A stretch of DNA of 64,000 nucleotides from assembly GCA_905250075.1 (NCBI GenBank), contig CAJNOP010000021.1, forward strand, positions 878,363 through 942,362, read 5' to 3'. The notes under the pieces were generated by a model. That model made no database searches and was not told where the DNA came from. It worked only from the letters and a program-made list of their open reading frames with translations. Both the position numbers and the translations under genes were made by a program. Numbering within the stretch: the stretch's first letter is position 1; each line of letters opens with the position of its first letter. This stretch comes from Rotaria sp. Silwood1. Taxonomy: Eukaryota > Rotifera > Eurotatoria > Philodinida > Philodinidae. This document shows, piece by piece, positions 36,201-49,063 of the stretch.

Positions 36201-39200
36201 ACAAGTGTAAGTCTATAAGGAATCGTTCCCATGAGTCGTTGGTGTCGAATTATGACTGGTTATCTAGATTTTTAACATATTTTAGGAATTTTCCAAAAAA
36301 TCAAATAACAAAGTCTCGATCTAAAATTGTACCTATACATAGCTCTAATAATTCCTAGAATATTCTGAAGGTTTCAGCTGAAAAGAATGTTTTTCTATCA
36401 AGATATTGGCTTTCAATAAATAGCCCTTTGTCATAGGCATGTCACAATAATCGAGTCCGCTTGAGAATTCAATAATTCAACGAAGAAATATTCGTTTTGG
36501 CGGAAGCTTTCAGAATATTCTACGAGTCACTGATCCTGTCTTTAAACAATATTCTAGATTAGAACTCTATGATTTGATTTTTGTGGGAAGTACCGAAAGT
36601 ATGTCGAAAATACAATAAACCTTTCACAACTCTGCGCCAAAAACTTAACTGGGCAAACCCTTTTAAGCTTTTGCTACTCTTATCGAGATCTTCTTCTGGA
36701 CTTAATATAAGCTCTAACGGCATGTGTTAATTGGTATAGCTTGCTCTTAAGTGCTAGCAAAGTTTTTTATTTACTTAAATATTTGCTGATAACTGACCAG
36801 CCGTACGTCAGAAAAAAGAATTTTGGTCATATATTTTGAAGGAGCATCGAATTTTCGTTCTAACTAACCATTTTTAGTCCTCTTCAATGTCATCTAGGTG
36901 TTCGAAAAATAAGTCAACATATTCATCAACTTCGGTTTCAGTGACTACCAAGAAATTGTTCTCAATGAACTAACTTTAAGCTAGAAAAAGCTTAAAATAC
37001 GGCATGTTGACAAAGATTTGTACATGTAAGTTAGCCGTATTATTTACGATAAACTAAATAACTTCAGTCGATAGAATTTATTAAATATGATACTGTTATG
37101 AGCATTAAGCTTTTTGTTTTTAGAAATATTTTCGTATGAATTTCACATTTAATATCTTCACAAAGAAAACTTAAATGTTTTGTTTTATTTTAAGAATTTT
37201 TTCTTTGCAATTTTATTTTTATCATTTTTATAGTCGGGTTTTGTTTCGACATCAGAAGAAAATATAGTCTATTTGATACAATCTATTTTTATAATTTCTA
37301 TGAATAATCAACGTTTATTTATAATTTTTCGATGCTTGTCTATTGTTTCATAATAGATTTTTTTTTCTATTCTCATTTTGAACTTGTTTGTAATGACATT
37401 CATTTTTAGATTCATTAGTAGTTTAAATTTAATCTAATCGTATCATTCTTCCGGAAAACCTATATAAAAAGATTAAATTCTCATTTTCAAACTTTCAAGT
37501 ATTAAGTGACATAATCCGTAATAAAAAAAAAAAGTATATATGACTCTGAAAATCACGAGTTATTCATAAAAAGATAATCATATTATCTTTGAATATCATA
37601 CAAATCATATGTTTATGAAAACTTTTTCAAATATTCTTGAAAAAAAGAAAATAATTTAATATGAATATTCACAGATAAGATTACCAATTAATAAAATGCT
37701 AGACGATAACTTTTTAAGACATTCATTCTGTTTTTACACATTATACTGCGTCATGCAAGTGATTAATTATTAAACGATTGATCAAAAGTAAATAGTGCTG
37801 TAAAATCCTGTTAAGTAAAACAAAAAAAAACATCTTTTGCCCTTTTGACAAATAATAACATGAGCCACTTATAAAAAAAAAATATCAAGCAATAAATAAC
37901 AATCTCTTAGTATTCCATAGCAATACATGCGAATATGATCGGTTCAATAAATTGGATAAACCTATATTCAGTGTGACATTTCTTTAATCGATGTCAGCAT
38001 ATGCTCGACACATTCATTTTCGATATGAAATAAAACATATGTCATACATTACTGCTTTTAATCAAAGAAAAACTCCTTTTTTTTTTTTTCTTTTAAAAAA
38101 AAAAGAAATTTTTGTTCTCTTAAGTGTTTTTTTTATTCTAGGTAAAATGTTCATTTGGTATTCTAAGAAAAAAAGTTTCTACATTAACTGAATCATTTAT
38201 TTTCTTGAGGGACTTTGATTTTTACAAATCATGATTATAGAAAAGAAAAACATCAATAATCGAAATAAAACTATTCATTATTTAAATCTCTTACTTATTA
38301 ATATTTATCCTCGAGAAAGTATTGTCATTACATTTAGAATAACTGAACTAGAGAAAAAAGAAAATCTATTCAAAAAATAAAGAAGACTAATTTTTTTTTT
38401 AACATTGAATAAAGATAAAATGTTTTAAATAAATGTAGTTTTAAAAATTTTTCTTTTTAATTAAAGCATTCTATACAATGTGAATATGTACGTACAAAAA
38501 GCTATCAAGCTTTTAAAACTTAAGGATATCTAATTCGAAAGATTAAAATAAGTTTTTAATGAAACTCTACAAATGATAGGTGTCATGCATGGTTTCTTTC
38601 AATAAACAATGGGAAAATTGAAATCTATGCATTGTATTGACATAGTCTTTTGTAATTTAGTAACATTTCGTTATATTAAAGCCTATAAAATTATATAGTG
38701 CATTTCCATTATCGATTCATCGTTATTCACTTGCCATCAACACTCTTATCTTTTTTCAAATAAGATAGTGCATAGCTTCGCCTTTATTTCCTTTATATAT
38801 TTATATATTTATCACAAGCGCACAAACCCGATTACTCTAGTGAGTGTATAAGGGTGAATTCAATTGTGAATATTGACTAAGAAAAAATAGAAAAAAAAAG
38901 AGAAAAAAAAAAGAAAACTATGTCGTCGATATGCCAATACAAAAAAACTTTGTATTGACTGAATTGACCAGATGTGTGCATGCATTGCAAATTGTCAAAT
39001 TATGATCGTTACTACCGTCATTATTTTGTCAATTAGTACAAATAGAATCATATAAAGAAAAAAAAGTTGAAATGTCAGTTTTCTTTAAAAAATAAAAAAA
39101 TAAGAAAAGGAAAAAGAAAAACTAGATGCTGATTCTTTGCTCGATAGCATGATTGTATTGTCGAGCCGATAAAACTTCTAACCTTCATTTATTATTATTG

Positions 39201-39608
39201 CCTAAATCGTTTCCATAGACAGTGTGTCATTCGCTTTTTTTCTAGATAGAACGAAGTCTTTTAAACAAAACGGTCTTTCTTCTTGTTTTCTTGGTCATAT
39301 TTCGGTCGGAAAAAAGCATAGTGCATTCTCTCGTTCTTTCTTTGTCGTTATAATATTTCCTATTCTTTTCTCTCTTTCTTTTCTTTGTCTACTTGGTGAT
39401 TATTACTCAACTAAAAAAAAAAAGATAGAATACATAGAGACAAGGCAAGTAACAACAAGAGATGATGATGAAAGAATTCGAGATCCTCTATTGCACGGTG
39501 ATGTGCGTGTGAGCATGCGTGTGCGTGTGCTCTCTATTATTATTCAATATATACAAGCAGTATTGAGACAATTTTCCTTATTTTGTTTGTTTGTCGAACC
39601 GAAACAAA
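33209..39608. other. Gene-free region (or long intron) upstream of the DIRAS-like gene
   Basis: AT-rich, with no supported coding sequence. The only notable element is an old repeat arm at 36290-36420. The part from 39200 to 39608 is T-rich and GT-rich and probably carries the DIRAS promoter and 5' leader. Confidence 0.45.
36290..36425 (+). repeat. Dispersed foldback-family arm (copy A)
   Basis: The stretch from TCTCGATCTAAAATTG to TATCAAGATATT matches the arm of the foldback element at 50107-50340. Shared blocks include AGCTCT, TAGAAT, TTTCAGCTGAAAA and CAAGATAT. I estimate about 70-75% identity by eye. Confidence 0.5.
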
Positions 39609-41467
39609 ATGGCACTTGATAAGGTAAGATTGAAGTTTTTAAAAATATAATATTTAATAGTTGATAATAATTTTACTTTAAAACAAGTGATTTTTTTTTT
39701 TGCTTTCTTTATATAATATATATTTAATTATTATTCATACGTTCTATTAAGAAAAGAATATGAAAGACTAATGTGACCCGAGAGATTTTCATATGAAGAT
39801 ATAAAATTTATTATTCTGTTTTATCAATAGACAAGAGTTGATTATTTATGAATTAAAAACTTAATATCATGTCCAATTTAATTTTGTATGTCAGTTTATT
39901 TATATCCACCTGCTTGTATATGTGTTCATTAATTTTATTAACTATTATCAAGAAATATAAATAAAATACATAATTAACTATTTCACCTGACAAATATAAA
40001 TATGAATGACGTATTTAGATGAACAAAAAGAAATGCTAGAGATTAATTAACATTGTGAATACTAGTGTATTTTCGTGTTGCATGTTGTTTGAATCAAAGA
40101 GAGAATGAGCATGCGTTTGTCATTTTCTCCAGAGAACGACGGCAAAAATGACGGACTTACTTCTGTTGATGAAGCGTAGAAGGCATGTAGGACAAGATGC
40201 AGATGAACAAGAAGAAATAGAAAATCGACTAAGTTAAAGAGCATTAAATGTGCTTGCTGTTTTCCTCTTATATTTTATCGTTCATACATTTTTCATGATA
40301 ATTCTTTCTTTATGGAAAGTACTTGACAGCTATGAGATATATTGCAGACTATCATCTGGTATTTATCTATGTTTTTAATTCATTAAATATAATTTGTTTT
40401 TTATTATTTTCTTATTTATTTATTATAGCCAAATAAAGATCCAGCTACACCCTTTCGGGCTATGCCCGATCAAAGTACAGATTATCGAATAGTAGTTTTT
40501 GGTAGTGCTGGCGTTGGTAAATCTGATTCAAACAAATAAAAACAAAATTCATAAATTATTTTATTGTATTGAAGGTAAAACAAATTGTGTTCTTCGTTTT
40601 GTAAATGGACAATTTCGTGAAAATTATATTCCAACAGTTGAAGATACATATCGACAGGTTGTATCTTGTAACAAACAAATAACTACTTTACAAATATTTG
40701 ATACGTATGTAAAGGAAATACAATAGTAGATTTATTTGAAATAAATTATTTTATTTAGTACTGGTACACATCAATTTCCAGCGATGCAACGATTAAGTAT
40801 ACAAAAAGGTCATGCTTTTATGTTACTTTATTCTATAACGAGTAAACAAACACTTGAAGAATTAAAACCTATATATAATCAAATACGTGAAATAAAAGCT
40901 GATCAACAATATGATACACCTATATTATTAATGGGTTGTAAATTAGATGAAGCTGCATGTCGTGAAGTAACAGAAAATCTTGGTAAACAATTAGCATCAC
41001 ATTGGTCATGTGCATGGATTGAAACATCAGCTAAAACAAACACAAATATACGTGAAGCATTTCAAGAACTTCTTAAACTAGATAAAAAAAGACAATTTAA
41101 TTTTAATGTTGATCAAGATGGACATTTAATTGAAGAAAATGGTGGTACACCAACACCATCATCACCTTCATTTCATGGTGGAAAACGTATAGCAACAACG
41201 AATTCAAGTTCATCAACAACAACAAATAGTGGTAGTAATCCAAATATAACGGAAACAACAACAACAGGTGTTGTTACCACTCGACCAACAACACCTGTTC
41301 TACACGGAAATAAATCAACTCGAACATCAACGTCATCAACAACAAATATTAAAAAAAGTGCACGAACTTTAATTGAGCAAAATGATTTAACAGGAAATTC
41401 AAAAAAGAGTCCAAATTCTGATACAGCATCAAATCGAGCTTCAGCTCGAAAGTGTCTGATTATGTAA
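39609..41467 (+). CDS. DIRAS-like Ras-family small GTPase with long Ser/Thr-rich tail
   Basis: Exons: 39609-39623, 40429-40516, 40575-40704, 40759-41467, giving 313 residues. An internal ATG at 40462 (MPDQSTDYR) matches the usual DIRAS N-terminus and may be the real start, which would make the first 16 residues optional. G1 is GSAGVGKT. Switch I is [12 protein letters not shown]. Switch II has [13 protein letters not shown], the DIRAS form in place of Ras DTAGQE. G5 is ETSAKT. The G4 motif reads GCKLD instead of GNKxD. After about residue 190 comes an inserted Ser/Thr-rich low-complexity tail of roughly 110 residues, ending in a CaaX box CLIM for prenylation. Family knowledge: DIRAS proteins have low GTPase activity and act at the plasma membrane in growth control. 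Convergent with the ZDHHC17-like gene. Confidence 0.9.
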
Positions 41468-42766
41468 AGAAAAAAAACAAAAAGAGAGAAAGAGAAATTT
41501 TATTTCCCTACATGTTTAGTGCTTTTTTTTCCTGTCTGTATCTATTTTTGTACAACGACTACGAGCACCTATTCTGCAACAGTCGATTTCCGTTCTTTTT
41601 TTTTTTTACAAAAAAGAAACAAAACAAGATAATATTTCTTCACAGTTCATGAAGTTTTTCTATAATTATTTCAAACGCATGGAAGAAGAATTTAATTTAT
41701 TTTCAAAATGGTTAGAATTAATTTTGTAAAATCTTTCACTAATGTCAGAATGTTAGCATTAATAAAATAATGTCGAATCGATTTAAAATCTTATATTGAT
41801 TTTTCATGATGAAATATTCATTTCATTGAAGTTTAGAAATCAACATAATAAATAGTTCATTTACAAAAATATTCAGATATATTATTTTTGTTATATACAA
41901 ATTTCTTACAAATGAAATAAAAAATTTCTTCCGATATTCTTTTTTTTTTGTCATTCTCGAACAAAAGAGGATAAGCTTCTAAACTATCAACTCAACTATC
42001 CGTGTTGTCGATTAGTTCGTTCAATAGCTTGATCGTTCCCTTACTTAATACAAATTAAATAATCCTTCCAATCGAATGAAGCTTTTCATTGAATTGATGT
42101 CAATAGACTGAAGGAGTTGCTCTTGTTTACTAAATATCTAATATAGACTATTGATAAATCATCACATTCAACAACTTGTGTCAATGCAATCAAATATTCA
42201 CTATCCGGTTTACATTAATAAATATTTCAATAATCAATTGTTCTATGATATAAATAAAGAAAAGTTTTGTTTTTGTTTTCAAAACTTAGAAATCATGATA
42301 AACATCTTCAGTTTCAAGAATATTAAATATTCATTAAAAAGCTATTGCAAATATCTTCTTTTTTTTCTTAAATATATTTTTCTTTCAAATTTCGACGATT
42401 GATGATGTAAATATATTCGTAGAATATTTAGCTGACGTCAAGGAAGTCTAAAGTTTCCTATTTTTTTTTCTCTAATTTCAATATTACGTAGAAGAATCGT
42501 TATTATATTTTCTAATTGTTGATTTGTCTCGATTTGATTATCATTTAGTTTCTCATCATTTCGTTCAATTAACTTTTCGGAAAGAGATTCTCAAGAGAGT
42601 ATATCATTTTGTGAATTTAATCTTTTTTCTTGTGTTTAACAAGCACATATCTATAGATATGATGAAACTAGTGTAAAAGTGATGTTTTATAGAAAATTGA
42701 AACAAAAAGAAACAGATAATTAGAAAAAAAAAGAGCAAGAAGACAAAGATTAAAAGAAAAAAAAAA
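41468..42766. other. Spacer between convergent DIRAS-like and ZDHHC17-like genes
   Basis: This holds both 3' UTRs. It is AT-rich with poly-A and poly-T runs. The open frame at 42151-42402 has no domain or splice support, and I see no gene. Confidence 0.5.
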
Positions 42767-45700
42767 TCAATTCATTTTTGTTACATTAATTTGGTTAATA
42801 TCATAAACTTGTGACCAATCAATGCGAGTATAACGAAATAATGACATTAAACGAAATAAACCAAATGTTTCAAGAAAATTTTTAAATTTTTGCTTTCGAA
42901 ATGGATTTGTAAATTTTCCTGTATTTTCATCACGAAAATAACTATAACGAAAACCTGTTAAACGTTCATTTATTGTTATACCTAAACATATTGAATTTAT
43001 AAAATGAAATGTTGTCATTAACGTAACCCAAATTGTATTAAATGATGTTATAATTAACATGTAAATAAACCAAGGATCATAGATTTGTGTAAATAAATAT
43101 TTTATCATAAACTGTGTAGAATCATTATAAATAAGAGACAATGCTTGATACATCCATAGAAAAAGTGCTATTGTACCAAATATTAATACACGAAAAAAAT
43201 AAAAATAATTTCGACCACCAATGCATGCATTAAGCCTAAACAATAAATATAATTGGTTTTTTTATTTCATATATGAGATGAAGGAAAAAACAAAACTTGA
43301 GTATGAGTTTTTTTTAGAAAAACATTTAAGAATAACATATGTTTTTATTTTTTTTTCTGTAATGTAAGCACTTCGCACAAAGTCAGATAGTAATTTTGAT
43401 AGAGTTGTCTTTCTAATACATTCTATAGCAAGTTTTCAAAGATGAAGATTTCTAAAAATACGCGAACACAGTAGTTTTTCAAATACTAGAAGCTACTTTT
43501 TTTAAACAATGTCGTTTTAAAGAGTACAAAATGATGAATCGCCGCATTTTCCACCATATTCCCTTAAAAACTTCAAAGTATTGTATAAAAAAGAAAAAAA
43601 TTAAATTTATCAAAAAATCACCTTTTTTGGGTTTTTGTGACACCTTTAACTTTTTAAGGGAAGATCGTAGAAAATGCGGCAATCCCTCATATTGTGCTCC
43701 TTAAAATGATATTACTAAAGTGTAGTCTGTGGGATCTCAAAACTAATTGTCAGATTTTATAGAAACCTTCATTTATGGTATGTTGCTATAGCACACATAA
43801 ATAGATAATTTTATTAAAATTTCTGTCTGAACTTAACCTAGATGCTTAACATTATAGAAAAAGAAATCAATAAAATAGGTTGTTAAGCTTTTTGCCACTC
43901 ATTTATAAGATATTATTATTACAATATTCTTCGGCTAATAAGAAATATGAATCAAATCAAAAAGAGAATTAATCTTTTTTTCTCGATCTCCGTGCCAAAG
44001 TATTGGAAATTATAGGCACTCGATGAAAGATCTGAGAATTCTATTTTTGTTTGTTTCAAATAAGCTGATGTTCAAATAAACAGATTGAAGTTTTAATAAA
44101 AATATTCTAAATATTAGGTGTAAAAAAAAGTAAACAAGATAGATACATTCTCCTCTGGTTTTTAATGTCACTATTAATTGCATTGATTCGTAATATGCAA
44201 CCTATTATACAATGAACTGATCTGTTTTGATTCAATTCACCAAGGTCATTGCTCTTGCATGGGTTAAACTAGTTTACGAATTTTGCTTTTCGTTCTTTCG
44301 TTCTACATATAGTTTCGTTCGCTATTCATGCCATTACTTCATTCTTCTATTGATTTAATTGCTTTTCATGATTTGCTCTCACGACATATTCCTTCTAGTC
44401 ATTCAAATAGTTGTTTTAAAGCATGTAAACATATAACTGCGCTTTGGCTATGGGTCTTCTTTTAGTCGCAACGAATTACAAATCAACAGTCGTACAAAAC
44501 CATGTTTAGTGAATGATGTATAATTTAGCTATGTTTCGGTTTTTTATACATCTATCGTCGCCATGATTCTAGTTTAAAATTGTATCTACTATATTCATAT
44601 TGTGTATATGATCGTATCCTATTACTTTTATTTTACTATTTGTTGTTTTGAAGGTTTATTGAATTTTTTCCAACTTTTATGCATATGTTCAGAAATAATA
44701 ATAAAAAAAAATATTCTTCCTGTAAAAATTTTAATTTCACGATTAATCAGAAAAAAGAAACACACCAATAAAAACAATCTAATGAATTTGTAACAAAATA
44801 TTTGTAAATCCGTAGACAGTCCGTGATGCATGAATAACTATGCAACCCGAGGAGTAGTTCACGAATAGAAGAAAAGAAATTCATTAAATCCATGAGGTTG
44901 ATCGGATTCGGACTCGAGTGAGTCAGGTCAAAAACATCATATCATCGACATTCTCTATTACGAACTACTACATTTCATTTCAAAATCAAGAAAAACACTA
45001 GCTAACGATAGAATGATTTATTATTTGAGATCAAAATTATTCATAGGAAAAAGTGCGACATTATTTTCTTATACCACTCCAATTATAGATAATAAAGTTA
45101 TTTTCATAAACATTATTGCTCGTACTCTAAGAAGTTCTAAGTTAAATACAAGATGAAGAAATAATTTGTTCAATCATTATCTTCTTCAAAAACTAATATA
45201 GTTTTTGAGTTGCATGTAAAGCAGTGAAAAGAAAAGTTTTTTGTTTTTTGAAAAAGTATTTGCTGTAATAGCGTAACCAGAAAAAAGTTGTGCGGAATTC
45301 AGTTGTTTCATCTTATCTGTGAAGGAGACGAAAGTCCTTTGATAACACTGCTAGAGAGGACTTCAAGTCTTCTACAGAGAGATGAGTCCATGTTTATTTA
45401 CGGTATTAAAATATTTACTTGAGAAAATCATAGATTTAGTTATAAATTAATAATTTTCATTTCGCGAAACTATTTCATGTACTTAACTCTATTAGTAAGC
45501 AATCGAGAAAATCTTCTAGTAGAAACCTATGAGGATTCATCCTTATGCTCTATCTTTCTCAAGTTATTATAATTTTAATGAGTTTCTTATCTCTGGCTAG
45601 GCATTGGTAAAAAGTCACTTTTCAAAAGTTCCAACTTGTGATTTTACTCCTAAGCAGATCTTATGGACGTTAGAATGTGCTAGAGATTTCAATCAAAAAC

Positions 45701-48700
45701 GAGATGTTGTCCTTGAGATATCAAATAGTGAAAACGTTTGGTTCTGTTACCTTTTCTTATGATATATGATTGTTTTTGAGTATCCAATGTTTCAAGAAAA
45801 AAAAATCTCTTTACAGACTGACATCTTCAGATCATTCTAGTGTCCACAAGACCTACTTATAGACGAAATTTCTGGTTGAAACTCTGTATTCAGTTTTCTC
45901 ACCAATATCTTGTCAGCGGAAAACAAATTCAGTAGAATTCTAATGATTTGTGACGGATAGGAGCATGGAGAAGAACCCTTATAGGTTTTTACCAGTCGCA
46001 TCAGGATTTACTTATAGATAAAATCTCAGCTCGATTGACAAGTCACACTTGAGTACTCTTTCTCATAAAAGAATAATTCTCAAACATAGAGTTTCAACTT
46101 CAACAAAAAAAATAAAAACTTGAGAATCGGTAGTCATACAATGTTTAATTCAAACGTTGAAAAATACCATATTAGAAATTCATCGAACAAAAAAAAACAA
46201 TCTAGACTAAAAATTTCTTGTTTTGAATGAAAAATCTTTTCTATTTATCTATCTGTTATTTTTAACTTCTGTAAATCATTAATATCTTATATACATATAT
46301 ATACATATGTAATAATTTTCTATTAAACTTACCAATTACAATGATGATCAAATTTTACTATACATGATCCATCTACAGGACAATGTTTTGATCTTAATGG
46401 TCGACGTATAAGACAAGTAACACAAAAATGATCTAATGTCCATCGTGGATCACGTGCAAATGCAATACAACTTTTTTCTTTTGTTAAATTATTTCCATCA
46501 ATAGTCATTGTTTGTTGATTTAAAAATCCTGGATTCAATTTTTTACAACAATATACACAATAAAGACCATATACTGTTGAAAAATGATAAATAAAATTTA
46601 TTATTGTAAATTTATTTTCTTGTAAATAAATCCAATAAGTAACATACATTAATATTGTTGATGATAAAACATATGAAAATGCTAAATTATCTCTTGTATA
46701 TAAATCAAATATAAAATAATTAAATAAATGTGTACAACCAAAAATAACAACAATTGGAAATATAATACGTATCCAATAATTATATTCATATGCATTAGCT
46801 GATAAACCAATTAATGTTAGAACAAAAAACATATAAAATCTTGTTAACCATCTTCGATTATATTCATTTGTAACAAATCGTTGTAAAAATTTTGGTGTTA
46901 TATTTACTTTACTTGATAGTATACGTTCATCAAGTGTTCTAGCAGCATCTGAATTTTGTCGAATGCGTGCAAAAAATGATGGATCTAAATTGTCACTATT
47001 TTTTAAATGAATATTTATTTGTGGATTTTTTAACAGAGTATGAAAACTTATTGAATTTGTACTATTTATTGAAAAATGCAATGGAGTAAAACGACGAATT
47101 GGTTCTTGATAATTAATATCTGCGCCAAATGTCAAAAGAAATTGTGTACAACAAACATGTGATGAATTTGGTAATGGAACATAACTTGGTGATGGACCAA
47201 TACATGAATATATTAATGGTGTAAAACCTCGTCCATCATGACTATCAACATCAACACCAGAACCAAGTAAATAAGCAAGAATTTTTATTTGACCATATTG
47301 AGCTGAAATATGGATTGGTTGAACACCATTTACATCAGGTAAGTCAATAGCTGCTCCATTATCAACAAGAATAAAAAAAGTTTCAACACAACCTTGTCGA
47401 CCTAAATATATATATGTACATATATGACAAAAGAATATACGATGTTTATACGAAAGTCATGATAAAGATAGAAAAAAAAATTATTTAGAATGAGTGACAA
47501 CCTGTTGGATTCACAATTTTCAGACCCGCTCTCAACAAGCTCTAGAAGATGTTCATTGTGGTCATAGATAAAGATGTAAACTGATATATCGATTGGTGGC
47601 TGATATTTTTCGATGAATTTTTTAATAAATTATTTTAATGACGAGAACTTTTTAATCGAATAAGATAGAAGATGATGATAGAGAACTTATTGACAATAAA
47701 TTACATGGTAACATTTTTGAAAAATTGATGCAGAATGTTGGAAATTTTTAGAAATCACATATCTCATTTTTATGCCATTATGGTGGCTCAGGCGATTGGC
47801 TTATACATCTACTCATGTGTCGGAATCTACCTGCTTTTAAAATGATTTGTGAAGAAAGATTTCTAGATTCGTATTGAAATTTATTATAGTTTAGAAGAGT
47901 TTGTATTAAAAAAATTAAATGAATTTACAAGCCTTATACTCAGTTCATAGAAATCATTAAAAGAAAAAAAATATCTGCATCCTAATGGATAATGACACAA
48001 TATGTAACTATATATATATATATAAACTTTAGAATTTTTTTAGAATGAATTAGAGGCAAATTTTTGAAAGATGATGTCAAGTTTTTTGAAGATAAATTGT
48101 GCATTATGACACACTATCATTTAATTTTAAAAAATTGATTTAGTACGACGACGTTAATAACAGTTTCAAATTAAGATTTCATGTTATTTCAATAATATTG
48201 TTTGCTTAATAATAAATAATTTCTAAGAAAACATTTCACTAACTAATTGCGAACAGCTACACTAATACGACAAAAGTATTTATAGTCATTATATACATTT
48301 TTTTTTCTACAGAGGAAATTACTTAGCATGTAAACTTGTAATAAATGCTCCACACACGTTATTTTTTTTTTTTAATTAAAAACGAACGTAAGAATGCAAA
48401 GTGCAATCTGCAAATGCTTCACTTCAATTCGTAACTATATAAATCATTCTTTCCTGAATGTGTCTGTAGGAAAATGAAAACTATTTATCGATAAAAATGA
48501 TTTGATTATAAATGAAAACTCTACATACATGCCCAATGTAATGGTGTTGATTTGAGATCACCACCTACAACATCCACTTTTGCACCTTTTGCAATTAAAT
48601 ATCTTACTAATTCTACATGATTATTAATTGATGCCCAATGCATTAAATAGCATCCTTCATTATCTGGTGTATTCACATCACTTTGACCTGATTCAATTAA

Positions 48701-49063
48701 TTGTTTAACGCGTTCTATTTCATTATATTGTACAGCTTGAACAATATTCATATTTGCAGGATCTGGCTTTTCAGGTTGTTCAGGTACAGGTTGAGAAAAA
48801 TGCATTTGTGAATTAGCATGTGCACATGTCGAAGAATGCGTATGCGAATGTCCATGTCCGTGTCCATGCCCTTTCCCTTGACCATTTGAACCAACATTTG
48901 AAGCAGCAATAGAAGTCAATAACTGTTCATATGCTGTTTCTGTTAAATCAGGACGCATTGCTTGAAGACGAGCAAACATTTGCGGATTTTTTTCTTGTAA
49001 TTGAGCAAGCATTGCTGCTGAATCTTCTGGTGATAATGATGGACGAATTTGATTGTTGTTCAT
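42767..49063 (-). CDS. ZDHHC17: ZDHHC17/HIP14-like ankyrin-repeat palmitoyltransferase
   Basis: Three exons in coding order: 49063-48529, 47401-46333, 43235-42767, giving 690 residues (human ZDHHC17 has 632). Introns are 1127 and 3097 bp. The N-terminus has a His/Gly run (GHGHGHGHSHTH). Ankyrin repeats span about 105-300 (STPLHWACRQGCVETFFIL, NGVQPIHISAQYG, FTPLHFSINS). At least four hydrophobic segments flank the catalytic zinc domain, which reads FCVTCLIRRPLRSKHC, then FDHHCNW, then ACIGGRN. Family knowledge: it moves palmitate to cysteines of proteins such as huntingtin and SNAP25 at the Golgi and vesicles, and the ankyrin part recruits substrates. The DHHC catalytic motif is intact. One conserved zinc cysteine is replaced by Asp (HCPVDGSC for HCxxCxxC). 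The DHHC and its downstream cysteine lie on different exons. Confidence 0.93.
43508..43713. mobile_element. Foldback MITE, about 200 bp, in ZDHHC17-like intron 2
   Basis: Left arm 43512-43578 and right arm 43643-43709 are reverse complements over 67 bases with about 12 mismatches (about 82% identity). Both arms contain CCGCATTTTC and TTCCCTTAAAAA. The centre is AT-rich and non-coding. Arms this long point to a non-autonomous DNA transposon. No clear target-site duplication was found, so the superfamily is unassigned. Confidence 0.8.
45620..45965. repeat. Dispersed foldback-family copy in ZDHHC17-like intron 2 (copy C)
   Basis: A plus-sense arm at about 45670-45730 (TTAGAATGTGCTAGAGATTT ... 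TTGAGATATCAA) and a minus-sense arm at about 45885-45960 (reverse complement AAATCATTAGAAT, then CAAGATATT) match the arms of the element at 50107-50340. It is more decayed than that copy. Confidence 0.45.

Noticed and set aside
43479-43682. 67-codon minus-strand frame in ZDHHC17-like intron 2
   Set aside because: It is the translation of the foldback MITE.
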